From: Intrasporangiaceae bacterium
Lineage (GTDB): Bacteria; Actinomycetota; Actinomycetes; Actinomycetales; Dermatophilaceae
Direction of reading: 5' to 3'
Assembly: GCA_012838445.1 (NCBI GenBank)
Contig: DUPF01000231.1
Coordinates: forward strand, 1 to 55,429
DNA length: 55,429 bases
Part shown: positions 17,515-25,825 of the stretch, in pieces
How positions within the stretch are numbered: position 1 is the first letter of the stretch
Layout of the letters: the number at the start of each line of letters is the position of its first letter
Translations under genes and position numbers: made by a program
The notes under the pieces: generated by a model
What the model saw: only the letters and a program-made list of their open reading frames with translations
What the model was told of the DNA's origin: nothing
The model's database searches: none

Positions 17515-17927
17515 CCCGGCACGAGCCCCGGCGCGCGCGGTCCTCGCGGCAGACCGACAGCGGCGCCCAGCGGGTGCGCATCACGAGTTCGCGACGCCCC
17601 TCCCGCGCACCGGCACGTCGACCGCTCCAGGCCGACCTGGACGAGCAGACCGAGCTCGGTGAGGTCTACCTGCGCGGGTTGATGCGCGCCCAGTTCACCC
17701 TCGCGGCGTCGATCATCGGCATGGGGGTCGTCGGTCTGGGCGGGCTGCCGCTGCTGTTCTTCCTCGTCCCGGCGACCGGCCAGGCCCGGGTGTTCTCGGT
17801 CCCGATCTCGTGGCTGCTCATCGCGGTCCTCGTCTACCCGGCGACCTTCCTCATCGCGGCCCACTACGTGCGCCGGGCCACCCGGATCGAGGCCGACTTC
17901 ACCGAACTGGTCCGGAGACGCTCATGA
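17511..17927 (+). CDS. DUF485 membrane protein, symporter partner
   Basis: A 138-residue protein: an Arg/Ser-rich N-terminal half without membrane character, then two transmembrane helices (about residues 65-87 and 99-119). DUF485 proteins are encoded with ActP/MctC-type cation-acetate symporters and are thought to assist them. The start GTG overlaps the regulator stop (GTGA), and the symporter follows after 25 bases. The long basic N-terminus is unusual, since most family members are about 100 residues. Confidence 0.82.
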   Translation: MTRHEPRRARSSRQTDSGAQRVRITSSRRPSRAPARRPLQADLDEQTELGEVYLRGLMRAQFTLAASIIGMGVVGLGGLPLLFFLVPATGQARVFSVPISWLLIAVLVYPATFLIAAHYVRRATRIEADFTELVRRRS

Positions 17928-17952
17928 GCGCAGCGACCGGGCGGTCGCGGAC

Positions 17953-19509
17953 ATGACCGGCACCAAGGTCGACCTGTTCGCGGTCACCGCGATCGTCCTG
18001 GTCTGTGCCGCCACCCTCGTCGTCGGGTTCTTCGGGCTGCGGCTGTCCCGGACGACGAGCGACTTCTACGTCGCCTCCCGGCAGGTGGGACCGACCCGCA
18101 ACGCGAGCGCCATCAGCGGCGAATACCTCTCCGCGGCAAGCTTCCTCGGTGTTGCCGGACTGATCTACGAGCGCGGCTTCGACTCGCTGTGGCTGCCGGT
18201 CGGCTACACCTCCGGCTATGTCGTCCTCCTCGTCCTGGTGGCGGCCCCGCTGCGCCGGTCCGGCGCATACACGATCCCGGACTTCGCCGAGATGCGGATG
18301 CAGTCCCAGACCATCCGCCGCTTCTCCGCCCTCCTCGTCGTCGCCATCGGCTGGCTCTACCTCCTCCCCCAGTTCCAGGGGGCGGGGCTGTCGCTGCGGT
18401 CGGTGACCGGGTGGCCGACCTGGGTCGGGCCGGTCGTCGTCGTCGTGACGGTCACCCTCGGTGTCGCCGCCGGCGGGATGCGCTCGATCACCCTCGTCCA
18501 GGCCATGCAGTACTGGCTCAAACTGTGCGCCCTCGCGATCCCGGCCTTCGTCCTGCTCTTCCTCTGGACCTCGCAGGGCTCCCCCGGACCGCGCGAGATC
18601 GCCGGTGGCGGGACCGTGCTGCGGGAGTGGTACGAACCGCTCGTCCGATCCGCGACCGACCCCTACCCGCTCTACTCGACCTACAGCACCCTGCTCGCGC
18701 TGTGCCTCGGCACGATGGGGTTGCCGCACGTCCTCGTCCGCTTCTACACCAACCCCGACGGCAAGGCGGCGCGACGCACGACCGTCGTCGTCATCGGCCT
18801 GATCGGGATGTTCTACCTGATGCCCCCGATCTACGGGGTGCTCGCCCGGGTCTACCTGCCCCAGCTCGGGGTCGAGGTTCCGAGCGACCAGGTCGTCCTG
18901 CAACTGCCCAAGGCCGCCTTCCCCGGACTGACCGGTGACCTGCTCGCCGCGATCCTCGCCGGTGGCGCCTTCGCGGCGTTCCTCTCGACCGCCTCCGGGC
19001 TCGTCGTCTCCATCGCCGGGGTGCTCGCCCAGGACGTGTTGCGCCCGGCCCTGGCGAAGATGACGACCGGGGACAGCGACGTCATCCAGAGCTTCCGCCT
19101 GGCGACCTTCATCGCCGTCCTCGTCCCCCTCATCGGGGCGGTGTTCACCGCCCCGCTCGGGTTGGCCCGCACCGTCAACCTCGCCTTCGCGATCGCCGCC
19201 TCGACGCTGGCACCGCTCCTCCTCCTCGGGGTGTGGTGGCGTCGGCTCACCGTGCCCGGCGCCTTCGCCGGCCTGTTCGTCGGGGGCGGACTGGCCGCCG
19301 CCGCCACCGGGATCACCGTCGTCTTCCGTCCCGAACCGGGCTGGTTGGCGACCGTCCTGTCCCAACCGGCCGCCTGGTGCATCCCGGCCGCCTTCGCGAC
19401 GATGATGATCGGTTCCCTGCTGACCCAGAAGCAGATCCCGCCCGGGACGCCGAAGACGATGGCCCGACTGCATACCCCCGAAGGGGTGGAACTGAAGTCG
19501 GTGCGCTAG
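17953..19509 (+). CDS. cation/carboxylate symporter, SSS family (ActP/MctC-like)
   Basis: A 518-residue permease with about 13 hydrophobic helices. The family signature SDFYVASRQVGPTRNASAISGEYLSA is at the first helices, and the central region GGAFAAFLSTASGLVVSIAGVLAQDV is typical of sodium/solute symporters importing acetate, propionate or pyruvate. The DUF485 partner, LytS/LytTR pair and acs nearby favour acetate or pyruvate. The ribosome site is weak. The C-terminus ends in a short charged tail. Confidence 0.9.
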   Translation: MTGTKVDLFAVTAIVLVCAATLVVGFFGLRLSRTTSDFYVASRQVGPTRNASAISGEYLSAASFLGVAGLIYERGFDSLWLPVGYTSGYVVLLVLVAAPLRRSGAYTIPDFAEMRMQSQTIRRFSALLVVAIGWLYLLPQFQGAGLSLRSVTGWPTWVGPVVVVVTVTLGVAAGGMRSITLVQAMQYWLKLCALAIPAFVLLFLWTSQGSPGPREIAGGGTVLREWYEPLVRSATDPYPLYSTYSTLLALCLGTMGLPHVLVRFYTNPDGKAARRTTVVVIGLIGMFYLMPPIYGVLARVYLPQLGVEVPSDQVVLQLPKAAFPGLTGDLLAAILAGGAFAAFLSTASGLVVSIAGVLAQDVLRPALAKMTTGDSDVIQSFRLATFIAVLVPLIGAVFTAPLGLARTVNLAFAIAASTLAPLLLLGVWWRRLTVPGAFAGLFVGGGLAAAATGITVVFRPEPGWLATVLSQPAAWCIPAAFATMMIGSLLTQKQIPPGTPKTMARLHTPEGVELKSVR

Positions 19510-19528
19510 GTCCGGCGCGGCTCAGGCC

Positions 19529-19939
19529 TCAGGGCTGCTCGCCGTGCACGATCGCCGGCGGCACCGCGAGGACCGGCATCGTCGCGTCGAGGACGATCTG
19601 CTGGGCGATGCTGCCGAGGAGCACCTTGCCGACCGCCGAGCGGCGCCGCAGCCCGACGACGAGGACCGCAGCCCGGACCCGCTCGGCCTCGGCGAGCACC
19701 CCGTCGGCCACATCGTGTGAGATCGGTTGCCGGATGACGAAGTTCACGCCCGTGGAACGCAGATCCCGCTCCAGGTCGGGGAGGCTGTCGTCCCCGGCAT
19801 ACCGCGGCGTCTCATAGTCATCCCGCGAGGTCGTGTGGATGACGACCAGCGTCATCCGCCGCAGCCGCGCCTCCTCGACCGCGACCCGCAGCGCAGCCTT
19901 GCTCGACTCCCCTCCTGCATAGGCCACGGCGACGGTCAT
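19529..19939 (-). CDS. universal stress protein, single domain
   Basis: A 136-residue UspA-fold protein. The ATP-binding type signature appears as GLRRRSAVGKVLLGSIAQQIV, a variant of G-2x-G-9x-G-S. The N-terminal strand is MTVAVAYAGGESSKAALRVA. It is convergent with the symporter with only a 19-bp gap. Role in stress or energy signalling is inferred from the family. Confidence 0.88.
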   Translation of the reverse strand: MTVAVAYAGGESSKAALRVAVEEARLRRMTLVVIHTTSRDDYETPRYAGDDSLPDLERDLRSTGVNFVIRQPISHDVADGVLAEAERVRAAVLVVGLRRRSAVGKVLLGSIAQQIVLDATMPVLAVPPAIVHGEQP

Positions 19940-19993
19940 GGATCTACCGTGGCACCGATCCCACCTCGGCGGCGAGACTGCGTTGCCAAGATC

Positions 19994-20815
19994 TCACGAA
20001 TCGTCCACCCGCACCGCCGCCAACTGCCGCGACTGGGCGACCAGGCGACCGCTGCTGTCCCAGATCCGGGCGTCCTCCTCCAGGAGCGTGGCCGAGAAGT
20101 TCTCCGTCGCGAGTTCCACGAGCAGCCACCCGGGGGCCGGGACCGCCCGGACGTGCGCGGTGAGCTCGAGCGTCGGCGCCCACCCGAGCAGCCCGAGGTC
20201 GAACGCGACCGGCGGCAGCGCGTCGAGGAAGAACAGCAGCGCCAACGGGTCCGGCTCCCGGCCGTCCCGGAACCGGATCCAGGCCCGCAGCCGCCCCTGC
20301 CGGGACGGCTGACCGACCGCCCACATCGCCGTCGCCGGGTCGAAGCGCAGATCCACGCGCTCCAGGATCGGCGGCATCGCGACCGCCGCGCCCTCTGCCG
20401 GGACGTCCTCGAAGCCGAGGCATTCCTCCGGGGCCGGCATCGGCGGCGGCTCGCTCTGCCGCCGCATCGGCTCCGACAGGGCGACCAGGTCACCGAATGT
20501 CGCCAACGCCCGGATCCGCTCCACCGCTACGCCATCCACCTGCTGCGTCAACGACGCCTGGCCGGTGGACACCGTCCGACCCGAACGGACCGCTTCGGTG
20601 CGCACCGCATACCCCCCGGCCTGCGCAGCCGAGAGGAAGTGGGCGGACAGGACCAGGCAGTGCGGGTGCCGGCCGTCGCCGTCGAGGACCGGCCGCAGCG
20701 CACTGGCCAGCCGGGCCATGAGGATCCCGCCGTTGACGGCCGACCCGATCGTCCATCCCTCGAGCAGTTCCGGGGCGGCGAGGGCGGCATCGAACTCGAA
20801 GGTCGTCTCGGACAT
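19994..20815 (-). CDS. acyl-CoA thioesterase, TesB-like double hot-dog
   Basis: A 273-residue protein with two hot-dog modules: WTIGSAVNGGILMARLASAL with SAHFLSAAQAG in the first, WAPTLELTAHVRAVPAPGWL in the second. It matches actinobacterial thioesterase-family proteins that hydrolyse acyl-CoA; substrate chain length is unknown. ATG at 20815 was chosen because the track extension upstream is shadow. It is divergent from acs, with a 190-bp gap that should hold both promoters. Confidence 0.85.
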   Translation of the reverse strand: MSETTFEFDAALAAPELLEGWTIGSAVNGGILMARLASALRPVLDGDGRHPHCLVLSAHFLSAAQAGGYAVRTEAVRSGRTVSTGQASLTQQVDGVAVERIRALATFGDLVALSEPMRRQSEPPPMPAPEECLGFEDVPAEGAAVAMPPILERVDLRFDPATAMWAVGQPSRQGRLRAWIRFRDGREPDPLALLFFLDALPPVAFDLGLLGWAPTLELTAHVRAVPAPGWLLVELATENFSATLLEEDARIWDSSGRLVAQSRQLAAVRVDDS

Positions 20816-21005
20816 GGCCGTCAGTCTGCCAGCCGGCCCGCAGCCACCGCTCCGGCGGCGCCATCCGTCGGCGCCTGCCGACCGCTGACCGCCGCGCTCG
20901 GTCCGCCGATCGCGTCGGGCGCGGGGACTTCTTGCCCTGTACCCTCCCGGTGTTGTTGTGTTGAGGGAGCGTGCCGATGTCGCCACCTTCGAAGGAGAGC
21001 CACTG

Positions 21006-22955
21006 ATGACCACTGGAAGTCTCGTCCCCCCTGCTGAATTCGCCGCCCAGGCCAATGGCACAGCCGAGATGTTCGAGCAGGCCGATGCCGACGTCGAGGC
21101 CTTCTGGGCCGAGCAGGCCCGGACCTACCTGGACTGGTCGACCGACTTCGACCAGGTCCTGGACTGGAGCGATGCCCCGTTCGCGAAATGGTTCGTCGGC
21201 GGCGAGTTGAACGCCGCCTACAACTGCGCGGACCGGCACGTCGAGGCCGGCAACGGGGACCGGGTCGCGATCTACTTCGAGGGTGAGCGGGGGGACAGCC
21301 GCACGATCACGTATGCGGAACTCGCCACCGAGGTCAAGCGGACGGCCAATGCCCTCGCCTCGCTCGGGGTCGCCAAGGGGGACCGGGTCGCGATCTACAT
21401 GCCGATGATCCCCGAGACGGTGTTCACCATGCTGGCCTGTGCGCGCCTCGGGGCGCCGCACTCGGTCGTCTTCGGTGGCTTCTCCTCCGATGCGCTGCGC
21501 TCCCGGATCGCCGACGCCAAGGCCAAGGTCGTCGTGACCACCGACGGGCAGTTCCGTCGCGGCAAGCCCTCCCCGCTCAAGCCGGCGGTCGACACCGCGC
21601 TGCAGGGTGAGACGACCGTCGAGAAGGTGCTGGTCGTCAAGCGCACCGAGGGTGAGGTGGACTGGACCGAGGGCCGGGACCTGTGGTGGCACGACGTCGT
21701 GCCCGCCGCCTCCGATGAGCACGAGCCCGAGCCGCACGACTCCGAACACCCGCTGTTCATCCTCTACACCTCGGGGACGACCGGCTCCCCCAAGGGCATC
21801 CTGCACACCACCGGCGGGTTCCTCACCCAGTGCGCCTACACGAACTCCGTCGTCCACGACGTGCACCCGGAGACGGACGTGTACTGGTGCACCGCCGACG
21901 TCGGCTGGGTCACCGGGCACAGCTACATCGTCTACGGCCCGCTCGCCCTCGGGGCCACCCAGGTGATGTACGAAGGCACCCCGGACACCCCGCACCAGGG
22001 CCGCTGGTGGGAGATCGTGCAGAAGTACGGCGTGACGGTCCTCTACACCGCGCCGACCGCGATCCGCACCTTCATGAAGTGGGGCGAGTCGATCCCGGCC
22101 CAGTACGACCTGTCCTCGATCCGGCTGCTCGGCTCGGTCGGTGAGCCGATCAACCCCGAGGCCTGGTTGTGGTACCAGAAGAACATCGGCGGCGGGACCG
22201 CACCGGTGGTCGACACGTGGTGGCAGACCGAGACCGGGGCGATCATGATCAGCCCGCTGCCCGGGCTGGGCATGATGGAGCCCGGATCCGCCCAGCGGGC
22301 CATCCCCGGGATCAGCGCCGAGATCCTCGACGACGAGGGCAACGTCCTCACCGACCCGGAGAAGGTCGGCTATCTCGTGCTCACCAAGCCGTGGCCGGCG
22401 ATGCTGCGCGGCATCTGGGGCGACCCGGAGCGCTACAAGGACACCTACTGGGCCCGGTTCGGTCCGGAGTACTACTTCGCCGGTGACGGTGCCCGCTATG
22501 ACGAGAAGGGCAACATCTGGGTCCTCGGCCGCGTCGACGACGTCATGAACGTCTCCGGCCACCGGCTCTCCACCGCCGAGATCGAGTCCTCGCTGGTCTC
22601 CCACCAGAAGGTCGCCGAGGCCGCTGTCGTCGGCGCCAGTGACGACACCACCGGTCAGGCCGTGTGCGCCTTCGTCATCCTCCGTGAGGAGGCGGTCGAG
22701 GAGGCCGACGAGGAGGGCGAGGGCGCCGAGTTGGTCCAGGAGCTGCGCAACTGGGTCGCCAAGGACATCGGCCCGATCGCCAAGCCCCGCACGATCATGG
22801 TCGTCCCGGAACTGCCGAAGACCCGCTCCGGCAAGATCATGCGCCGCCTGCTGCGCGACGTGGCCGAGAACCGCGAGATCGGCGACGTGACGACCCTGGC
22901 CGACAGCAGCGTCATGAACCTCATCAAGGAGGGCATGGCCGCCCCCGCGGACTGA
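21006..22955 (+). CDS. acs: acetyl-CoA synthetase
   Basis: A 649-residue AMP-forming ligase, the normal Acs length. The P-loop is [18 protein letters not shown], then [18 protein letters not shown], the core WWQTETG, and the C-terminal acetylatable lysine in [14 protein letters not shown]. It converts acetate, CoA and ATP to acetyl-CoA, AMP and PPi. GAAGGAGA lies 8 bases before ATG 21006; the track start is earlier. Corresponds in position to Rv3667. A large hairpin follows. PPi produced may feed HppA and PPi-dependent PFK in the same window. Confidence 0.97.
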   Translation: MTTGSLVPPAEFAAQANGTAEMFEQADADVEAFWAEQARTYLDWSTDFDQVLDWSDAPFAKWFVGGELNAAYNCADRHVEAGNGDRVAIYFEGERGDSRTITYAELATEVKRTANALASLGVAKGDRVAIYMPMIPETVFTMLACARLGAPHSVVFGGFSSDALRSRIADAKAKVVVTTDGQFRRGKPSPLKPAVDTALQGETTVEKVLVVKRTEGEVDWTEGRDLWWHDVVPAASDEHEPEPHDSEHPLFILYTSGTTGSPKGILHTTGGFLTQCAYTNSVVHDVHPETDVYWCTADVGWVTGHSYIVYGPLALGATQVMYEGTPDTPHQGRWWEIVQKYGVTVLYTAPTAIRTFMKWGESIPAQYDLSSIRLLGSVGEPINPEAWLWYQKNIGGGTAPVVDTWWQTETGAIMISPLPGLGMMEPGSAQRAIPGISAEILDDEGNVLTDPEKVGYLVLTKPWPAMLRGIWGDPERYKDTYWARFGPEYYFAGDGARYDEKGNIWVLGRVDDVMNVSGHRLSTAEIESSLVSHQKVAEAAVVGASDDTTGQAVCAFVILREEAVEEADEEGEGAELVQELRNWVAKDIGPIAKPRTIMVVPELPKTRSGKIMRRLLRDVAENREIGDVTTLADSSVMNLIKEGMAAPAD

Positions 22956-22980
22956 TCCGCGGACTGGGGTTCCACCCGAT

Positions 22981-23024
22981 CCGAACGAGCTCGCCCGGCG
23001 TCACCGCCCGGCGAGCTCGTTCGG
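22981..23024. terminator. bidirectional terminator between acs and mnhG
   Basis: CCGAACGAGCTCGCC (22981-22995) pairs exactly with GGCGAGCTCGTTCGG (23010-23024), and the loop contains a second stem GGCG/CGCC. It starts 26 bp after the acs stop and includes the stop codon of convergent mnhG, so it can serve both transcripts. Confidence 0.75.
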
Positions 23025-23354
23025 GTCGGTGGCCGGGTCGAGGGGTGCTCCGGAGCGGTATGCGGCGCGCCCCAGCGTGTTCGCCGCGACCGAGGAGACG
23101 ATCATCGAGGCGAGGATCGACAGGATGACTTTGACCAGGTTGCCCCAGGACCAGCCGGTGTCGATCGTGACGTGGATCAGGGCGCCGGTGAGGATGAACG
23201 GCAGGCCGACCGCGGTGGCCGGGCCGAGGGCGTTGACGCGGCTGACCGCGTCCCGGACCCGGAGCATCGAGATCCCGCTGACGAGGAAGCCGAACGCCCC
23301 GATGACGATGAGCACCGCGGCGAGGACCTCCAGAGCGACGAGGAGCCCACTCAT
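23001..23354 (-). CDS. mnhG: Na+/H+ antiporter subunit G
   Basis: A 117-residue MrpG protein with three membrane helices, the usual length and core (MLRVRDAVSRVNALGPATAVG). Last gene of the six-gene Mrp operon. Its ATG overlaps the mnhF stop (ATGA). The stop codon lies within the terminator hairpin shared with acs. Confidence 0.93.
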   Translation of the reverse strand: MSGLLVALEVLAAVLIVIGAFGFLVSGISMLRVRDAVSRVNALGPATAVGLPFILTGALIHVTIDTGWSWGNLVKVILSILASMIVSSVAANTLGRAAYRSGAPLDPATDPNELAGR

Positions 23355-23614
23355 CGACGCCCCCTGGTGAGCATCTGCCCCAGGGCGAGGGTGCCGAGGA
23401 TGCCGAGCACCGTGGCGAGCAGGGCGACGTCGAACGTCACCGCCGAGCGGCTCAGGGCAGCGATGGGGACGAACACCCCGGCTGCGGCGAAGAAGAGCAG
23501 GTCACCGATGACCGCCCGGCTGGCATCGGAGTCGGCCCGGATGATCGCGGCCATCCCGAGCATCGCGGAGATCCCGATCAGGCCGACGGCGATCCCGTAG
23601 GCGAGGAGCATCAT
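23351..23614 (-). CDS. mnhF: Na+/H+ antiporter subunit F
   Basis: An 87-residue MrpF protein with three membrane helices and the conserved RADSDASRAVIGDLLFF segment. Tandem ATG codons; the first overlaps the mnhE stop (ATGA). The track shows it only as the tail of a longer out-of-frame ORF. Confidence 0.92.
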   Translation of the reverse strand: MMLLAYGIAVGLIGISAMLGMAAIIRADSDASRAVIGDLLFFAAAGVFVPIAALSRSAVTFDVALLATVLGILGTLALGQMLTRGRR

Positions 23615-23970
23615 GACAGGTCCTCCTCCCAGCCGCGGCCCCGAGTGGCCCGCAGCAGCAGCCGCTCCATGTGCTCGAGTTCGGCGATGGCGGCCTCGTG
23701 GGTGTGGGCGTAGAGGAAGTGCACGAACAGGCTCTTCGGCCCGCCGTTCGGCGGGTCGTAGATCCCGAGCGTCAGGGTCCCCGGGGTGACGGTGATCGAG
23801 CTCTCGATGGCAGCGACCTCCAACCGGGTGCTCGCGTGGAGCGGGAACTCGACGATCGACGGGGAGACCCGCAGGCCGGGGGTGATGACGTCCCAGGCGA
23901 GTTGGGCGGCCTGCTTGAGCACCTCGAGGAGGAGCCAGAGGATGTAGACCAGCCCCCACCACGCTCGCAT
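23611..23970 (-). CDS. mnhE: Na+/H+ antiporter subunit E, short form
   Basis: A 119-residue MrpE protein: one N-terminal hydrophobic helix followed by the conserved soluble core (SPSIVEFPLHASTRLEVAAIESSITVTPGTLTLGI and FVHFLYAH). Typical MrpE is about 160 residues or more with additional N-terminal helices, which are absent here. The reading frame cannot be extended because it meets the mnhD stop at TGATG. So the shortening is real in this genome and possibly normal in the lineage. Confidence 0.88.
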   Translation of the reverse strand: MRAWWGLVYILWLLLEVLKQAAQLAWDVITPGLRVSPSIVEFPLHASTRLEVAAIESSITVTPGTLTLGIYDPPNGGPKSLFVHFLYAHTHEAAIAELEHMERLLLRATRGRGWEEDLS

Positions 23971-25496
23971 CACGGCAGCACCGCCTCGACATAACCGGTC
24001 GGGTCGACCAGACCGGTCACCGCCTGCCCCGCGATGGACCACAGCGGCCCGGCGAGGACGAAGACGGCGAGGGAGAGGGCGAGCATGAGCGCCGCCGGTG
24101 CCAGGTCGCGCAGCGGAATGCGCACCCAGTCGGGCAGTGGCACCGGACGCATCGGGTCCCCTTCGTGGATGAGTGGATCGGCTGGACGGTACAACTCCAT
24201 CTTCGGCCCCCAGAACACCTCGTGCCAGAGCCGTTGCAGGGCGATGAGCGAGACGATGCTCGCGAGGACGATGACGGTGATGACGATCCCGGCGGTCACC
24301 GGGGCGGCCTGCGCGGCGGCCATGACGAGGGCGATCTTGCCCCAGAACCCGGACGAGGGCGGGAATCCGACGAGGGAGAGCAGGGCCAGCCCGACGATCC
24401 ACGCGAGCGCCCGCTCCCGCCGCAGCAGGTTGGACAGCCGCACCAGGTGCGCCGTGCCGTAGGTGCGCTCGACGGCACCGGAGGCGAGCAGCAGCGCACC
24501 CACGGTCAGGACATGGTGGACGAGGTAGAACAGTCCGGCGGACAGGGCGGCCGCGGTCGACAGGGCGACGCCGAGGAGGATATAGCCCACCCCGGCGACC
24601 ATCTGGAAGGCGATGACGGCGCGGATCGTGTTGCCGCCGAAGGAGGCCAGCGAGCCCACCGCGATGCTGAGCAGCGCCACCGTGAGCAGGACCGGCAGCC
24701 ACTGCTGCTCACCGGCGAAGACGACCGAGTAGATCCGGTAGATCGCGTAGAGCGCGGCCTTGGAGTGCAGTCCCGCGAACAGGGCCATGACCATCGCCGA
24801 GGTTCCCGGGTATGCGCGGGGCAGCCACCCGTGGACCGGCACCGCCCCGGCCTTGATGACCAGCGCGAGGAGGACGACCGCGGCACCGAGCGCGACATCG
24901 GGTCGGTCGACGGCAGCCCCGGACAGGACGGCGATGTTGACCTGGCCGGCCGCCGCATACAGCAGCGCGACCCCGATGAGGAACACCGATGAGGTGACGA
25001 GGTTGACGACGAGGAAGAGCCGGCCCACCCCGAGCCGCCGCCACGTCCCGGTCATGGCGAGCAGCGCATACGAGGGCAGCAGCATGACCTCGATGAAGAC
25101 GAACAGGTTGAAGATGTCCCCGGTGAGCAGCACCCCGTTCACGCCGGCGATGAGGACGAGGACGAGCGGGGTGAAGAACGGCAGGCGGACCTCCCCGGTG
25201 CGGGCACCGAACCACAGCACGACCGCGGTCGTCAGACCCGTGACGGTGAGCATGACGGCGCTGATCCCGTCCGAGACGAACGGGATCGCGACCCCGGGGA
25301 TGAATCCGCCGACCTGGGCGGCCAGTGCCGGGGTCCCGCCGAGGTGCTCCCGCAGCAGCCAGATACCGGCCAAGCCGGTGCCGAGCGGGGCGAGGAACAG
25401 CAGGATCCGGTGCAGCGGACGCCACGGCACGAGGGCGGCGAGGGCGGCACCGATGACCGGCACGGCGACCAGGAGCGGGAGGGCGGGGGCGTTCAT
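23970..25496 (-). CDS. mnhD: Na+/H+ antiporter subunit D
   Basis: A 508-residue MrpD, a Complex I NuoN/L-like proton-channel subunit with about 14 helices. The conserved Glu in NLFVFIEVMLLPSYALLA and Lys in ALVIKAGAVPVHGWLPRAYP are present, as are the central Lys/His-bearing helix (GLHSKAALYAIYRI) and HHVLTVGALLLASGAVER. Overlaps mnhC by ATGA and mnhE by one base. Confidence 0.95.
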   Translation of the reverse strand: MNAPALPLLVAVPVIGAALAALVPWRPLHRILLFLAPLGTGLAGIWLLREHLGGTPALAAQVGGFIPGVAIPFVSDGISAVMLTVTGLTTAVVLWFGARTGEVRLPFFTPLVLVLIAGVNGVLLTGDIFNLFVFIEVMLLPSYALLAMTGTWRRLGVGRLFLVVNLVTSSVFLIGVALLYAAAGQVNIAVLSGAAVDRPDVALGAAVVLLALVIKAGAVPVHGWLPRAYPGTSAMVMALFAGLHSKAALYAIYRIYSVVFAGEQQWLPVLLTVALLSIAVGSLASFGGNTIRAVIAFQMVAGVGYILLGVALSTAAALSAGLFYLVHHVLTVGALLLASGAVERTYGTAHLVRLSNLLRRERALAWIVGLALLSLVGFPPSSGFWGKIALVMAAAQAAPVTAGIVITVIVLASIVSLIALQRLWHEVFWGPKMELYRPADPLIHEGDPMRPVPLPDWVRIPLRDLAPAALMLALSLAVFVLAGPLWSIAGQAVTGLVDPTGYVEAVLP

Positions 25497-25825
25497 CGGT
25501 CCCGCTCCTCACCGGTCTCGGGGATCCGGTGGGTGTTGTCGTTGCGGCCGATGACAGCAAGGGCGAGGAGGAAGACGGTCACGGCGAGGGTGATGACGAT
25601 CGCGGTCAGGACGAACGCCTGGGGCAGCGGGTCGGCGGCCTCGGCGGGATCCATGAGTCCGACGAGCGGTTCGTCCCGGTAGGCGGAGACCCCTGCGGTG
25701 AGGAGGAAGAGGTTGACGGCGTGGCTGAGGATCCCGATGCCGAACGCGATCCGGACCAGGCTGCGCTGGAGGAGCAGGTAGGTGCCGCCCGCGACGAGGA
25801 CCCCGATGGTCAACGACAGGATCAT
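25493..25825 (-). CDS. mnhC: Na+/H+ antiporter subunit C
   Basis: A 110-residue MrpC, NuoK-like, with three membrane helices (GTYLLLQRSLVRIAFGIGILSHAVNLFLL; DPLPQAFVLTAIVITLAVTVFLLAL). Overlaps mnhA and mnhD with ATGA junctions. Required for assembly of the Mrp complex. Confidence 0.94.
   Translation of the reverse strand: MILSLTIGVLVAGGTYLLLQRSLVRIAFGIGILSHAVNLFLLTAGVSAYRDEPLVGLMDPAEAADPLPQAFVLTAIVITLAVTVFLLALAVIGRNDNTHRIPETGEERDR

Noticed and set aside
20490-22604. 704-aa minus-strand ORF opposite acs
   Set aside because: Shadow of acs; Val/Asp/Gly-rich with no homology.
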